In this document: one piece after another, positions 4,240 to 6,601 of the stretch
Layout of the letters: every line of letters begins with the position of its first letter
Numbering within the stretch: position 1 is the stretch's first letter
NCBI GenBank assembly: GCA_020047725.1
Contig: JAIFNM010000098.1
Span: forward strand, 1 to 6,601
Direction of reading: 5' to 3'
From: Betaproteobacteria bacterium
Lineage (GTDB): Bacteria; Pseudomonadota; Gammaproteobacteria; Burkholderiales; Rhodocyclaceae
DNA: 6,601 nucleotides
Position numbers and translations under genes: made by a program
Notes under the pieces: model-generated
What the model saw: only the letters and a program-made list of their open reading frames with translations
Told to the model about the DNA's origin: nothing
Database searches by the model: none

Positions 4240-4718
4240 ATACCCATTAAGCATTAATGACTATGCCAAGTGGAGCACCCAAGTATCGTGCCCATCAATC
4301 AGAATGCCTTTAGCGCCTAAAAGATTTCGATCGGTGGCATCAGTAAATACTGAAGCGGTACGCGGCGACCAGCCAGATCGACAGAATAACAACAGATGTA
4401 AAACGATTAGCGAACACGGAATCAACAAGGTCAGCAGTATTTCTTTCGTTCAATTTCATTACCTTTTGTATGGTTATTTACGACACGCCAGAATGTAAAT
4501 ATTGATTTTCCAGCAGAGCTAATCATATCGGCTGCTAATCTGAACGTCTGTTGTCATTTTTTCTAAGTTTTGTAACAGGCTGTCACTTTGGAACGAACAT
4601 TTCGAGCACCGAGCAGTAGGGCAGGAGCCCTGTTACAGGACAAAGGCTCGCCAATACAAAGCCAAAACTCGCAGCAACGGCGACGGCAAACCCAACAGAA
4701 AGTCCTCCGGTGGTAAAC
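4240..4718. other. Spacer between the att region and parE; no gene seen
   Basis: No convincing gene is visible in these 480 bases, which are AT-richer than parE. A 64-residue frame at 4304-4498 has no ribosome binding site and an unconvincing sequence. One inverted repeat stands out: TGTAACAGG (4571-4579) against CCTGTTACA (4629-4637), 9 perfect bases across a 49-base gap. Its second half lies within a local palindrome CTGTTACAG (4630-4638). A regulator site for parE is possible but unproven. Confidence 0.5.
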
Positions 4719-4719
4719 T
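4711..4719 (+). promoter_or_regulatory. Possible extended -10 promoter of parE
   Basis: TGGTAAACT reads as an extended -10 (TG, one base, then TAAACT, 4 of 6 consensus). No good -35 box lies 17 bases upstream. Transcription would start near 4726 and give a leader of about 85 bases. This is weak evidence and only a candidate. Confidence 0.25.
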
Positions 4720-4784
4720 CCGACCCGAAAAATCAAATAGGTCGGATGTATTCCGGCCTTTGCCTTTTCGGCAATACGCCGGAA
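4719..4784 (+). promoter_or_regulatory. Two tandem hairpins in front of parE
   Basis: Hairpin 1: TCCGACC (4719-4725) with GGTCGGA (4740-4746), 7 perfect pairs and a 14-base AT-rich loop. Hairpin 2: TTCCGGC (4751-4757) with GCCGGAA (4778-4784), containing an inner stem TTGCC/GGCAA (4760-4764 and 4770-4774). Hairpin 2 ends 26 bases before the parE ATG. No T-run follows, so they are not standard terminators. They could affect messenger stability or parE translation, or be binding palindromes. Confidence 0.4.
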
Positions 4785-4810
4785 ACACGCCCGCTGGAGA
4801 CCCCCGCGCA

Positions 4811-6601
4811 ATGAGTTACACCGCAGAATCCATTTCCGTTCTCAAGGGACTGGAACCCGTTCGCCATCGCCCCGGTATGTATACGCGTACGGACAACCCG
4901 CTGCATATCATGCAGGAAGCCATCGACAACGCCGCTGACGAGGCGCTGGGCGGTTACTGCAAGCGCATCCAGGTCACCTTGCATAGCGACGGCTCCGTCA
5001 CTATCCAGGACGATGGGCGCGGCATTCCGGTCGAGATTCACCCCGTTGAAAAACCGTTGAAGTGGTGTTCACCCAGTTGCACGCCGGAGGAAAGTTCAAC
5101 AAGGGCGACGGCACCTCGGCTTACCGCTTTTCCGGCGGCTTGCACGGCGTTGGCGTTTCGGTGACCAATGCGCTGTCTACCCGCCTTGAAGTTGAGGTAA
5201 CCCGTGACGGCGCACGTCACCAGATCGCCTTCTCTGGCGGTGCGGTGATCGAGCCGCTGCAACGCATCGGCGATGCGCCAAAACGGGCGAGTGGCACGCG
5301 TGTCCGAGCCTGGCCGGACACCCAGTTTTTTGATTCGCCCACTATCCCTGCAGCTGAGCTGGAACGCCTGCTGCGTAGCAAAGCGGTGCTTCTGCCGGGC
5401 CTTGAAATATCGCTCAGGATTGAGAACGGCGAGACAAAAACCTGGTGTTTCACCAGCGGCATGCAGCAATACCTCGCCGAACAACTCGACGGTGAGTTGA
5501 CTGCACCGATGTTCACCGCCGAGAAATACGCCCAGGCCGGTGACGAAAATTTCCCGATCGGTTCCGGTGCCGCATGGTCGATTTGCTGGACATCCGAAGG
5601 CAATCTGGCACGCGAATCCTACGTCAACCTGATTCCAACCTCGGCCGGAGGCACGCATGAAACCGGGCTGCGCCAGGCGGCGTTCGAGGCCATCAAGAGT
5701 TTTGCCGAACATCGCGCCTTGCTACCCAAGGGCGTAAAGCTGGCCGCTGAAGACGTCTTCTCGCGCGCCAGCTATGTGCTCGCTGCGCGCGTGCTTGACC
5801 CCTCATTCCAGGGGCAGACCAAGGAACGTCTGAACTCACGCGATGCCGTGGCACTGGTTTCGCGCATGGTGCGCGACCCGCTCGAATTGTGGCTCAACGA
5901 GCATCCGGACGACGCCAAGAAAATCACCGAACTGGCTATCCGCGCCGCGCAGGCGCGTTCGCGCGCCGGGCAGAAAGTCGAGAAACGCAAGCAATCAGCC
6001 GTTGCCATTCTGCCCGGCAAGCTTTCCGACTGCCAGAGCGAAGACATCCGCCGCAATGAACTCTTCCTCGTCGAGGGCGATTCAGCCGGTGGTTCAGCCA
6101 AGGCGGGCCGCGACAAGGAATTACAGGCGATTCTTCCTTTGCGCGGCAAGGTACTCAATACGTGGGAAGTCGAAGTAGGCAGCCTGTTCGCCAACCGCGA
6201 AGTACACGACATAGCCGTTGCGCTCGGTATCGATCCGCACCCCCCCGGCGCGGCCGATAGTGTGCTTGACAACCTGCGCTACGGCAAAGTGGTGATCATG
6301 ACCGATGCCGACGTTGACGGCAGCCACATCCGCGTGCTGCTGTGCACGCTGTTCTACCGCCACTTCCCCAAACTGATTGAACACGGTCACCTGTTCTTCG
6401 CCCAGCCACCGCTCTACCGCCTGGACGTGCCGGGCTACGGCAAGAGCCGACCGCCGCGCAAGCTGTATGCACTGGACAATGACGAGCGCGAGGCCATCAT
6501 GGACCGCCTGCGTCTGGAAGGTATCAAGCCGGAAGCGGTTTCTCTTTCGCGCTTCAAGGGCCTTGGTGAAATGAATTCAGAGCAACTCTGGGAAACGACC
6601 A
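4811..6601 (+). CDS. parE: DNA topoisomerase IV subunit B (ParE), frameshifted, 3' partial
   Basis: ParE is the ATPase subunit of topoisomerase IV, which with ParC unlinks daughter chromosomes and relaxes supercoils. The ATG at 4811 starts 'MSYTAESISVLKGLEPVRHR', the usual ParE N-terminus, with GGAGA 10 bases upstream. The GHKL ATPase motifs are present: E36 and N40 in 'QEAIDNAADE', D67 and R70 in 'QDDGRGIP', 'GGLHGVG' at 5134-5154 and the QTK loop at 5815-5823. The TOPRIM domain follows: 'EGDSAGGSA' (6073-6099), 'DADVDG' (6304-6321) and 'RFKGLGEMN' (6550-6576). The gene runs off the window. Codons 1-82 are in one frame; from 5056 ('VEVVFTQLHAGGKF') onward the protein continues in the -1 frame, while the original frame stops at 5164. 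As read, the product is truncated. ParE rather than GyrB is favoured by the N-terminus and by the short TOPRIM without the GyrB insertion. Confidence 0.93.
5045..5061 (+). other. Frameshift point in parE
   Basis: Between the codons for 'HP' (ending 5044) and 'VEVV' (from 5056) there are 11 bases, while E. coli ParE has six residues (18 bases) between the matching points. The deficit is about 7 bases. The sequence is GTTGAAAAACCGTTGAA: a 6-base repeat GTTGAA on both sides of a five-A run. A single 7-base deletion from an ancestor encoding 'HPVEKKPAVEVV' would give exactly this sequence; a lone base error would still leave the protein two residues short. Confidence 0.85.

Noticed and set aside
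4304..4498. Plus-strand 64-codon frame between the att region and parE
   Set aside because: No ribosome binding site before the ATG, no motif, and chance length for AT-richer spacer.
5045..5061. Programmed -1 frameshifting as normal ParE expression
   Set aside because: The A-run is not a standard heptameric slippery site in this frame, and a shift would still leave the conserved loop about two residues short; a deletion or sequence error is simpler.
4563..6390. Minus-strand frames opposite parE (up to 224 codons)
   Set aside because: They are shadows in GC-rich coding DNA; the plus strand encodes an unmistakable ParE.
1..6601. CRISPR array, riboswitch or known defence system
   Set aside because: No regularly spaced repeats, no cas-like or defence-family protein and no riboswitch-like leader were seen; the only conflict-type module is HigBA.

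Overview
The window looks like the junction between a mobile genomic island and core chromosome in a proteobacterium, most likely a betaproteobacterium. The main support is the right end: a DNA topoisomerase IV subunit B (parE) whose protein reads much like what I recall of betaproteobacterial ParE (for example 'SVTNALSTRLEV', 'FQGQTKERLNSRD', 'VNLIPTSAGGTH'). parE is clearly more GC-rich than the DNA before it. No species can be named from sequence alone.

Left part (1-3102): right-hand end of a tRNA-targeted island, with every gene on the minus strand. In transcription order they are a tyrosine recombinase (2889-1582), a toxin-first HigB/HigA toxin-antitoxin pair (1541-1263 and 1249-938) and an unrecognised two-domain protein with a possible N-terminal helix-turn-helix (841-179). 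The integrase promoter region (2890-3057) carries short repeats that look like arm-type or regulatory sites. Next to it, at 3058-3102, is the 3' half of a tRNA that I read as tRNA-Ala(CGC): the anticodon loop TTCGCAA, the AGGTC variable loop, a perfect T arm, an acceptor strand with U70 and A73, and CCA. It is followed by a Rho-independent terminator. The 5' half of this tRNA is not beside it, as expected for the distal att site of an island integrated in a tRNA gene. The other island end lies left of the window.

Middle part (3103-4810): a second, slightly decayed copy of the tRNA 3' end lies at 4165-4196 (28 of 30 core bases identical to the first, CCA lost), with its own different terminator. 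The roughly 1.06 kb between the copies has no convincing gene, only short competing reading frames and hairpins. It reads as the remnant of an older element at the same site. From 4240 to 4810 there is AT-richer spacer DNA ending in a leader with two tandem hairpins before parE.

Right part (4811-6601): parE, cut by the window edge. All signature motifs are present, but the reading frame shifts at about 5050-5056. About 7 nucleotides are missing relative to relatives, so the gene is either truly broken or carries a sequence or assembly error.

How it fits together: the integrase would move the island, HigBA would penalise its loss, and the unrecognised gene would be cargo or a regulator. The island occupies the 3' end of a tRNA gene that lay just upstream of parE. 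I did not find an obvious new defence or other system. The best leads are the tandem att arrangement, the apparently leaderless higB promoter, the two-domain unknown protein and the pseudoknot-like repeat layout at 83-160.
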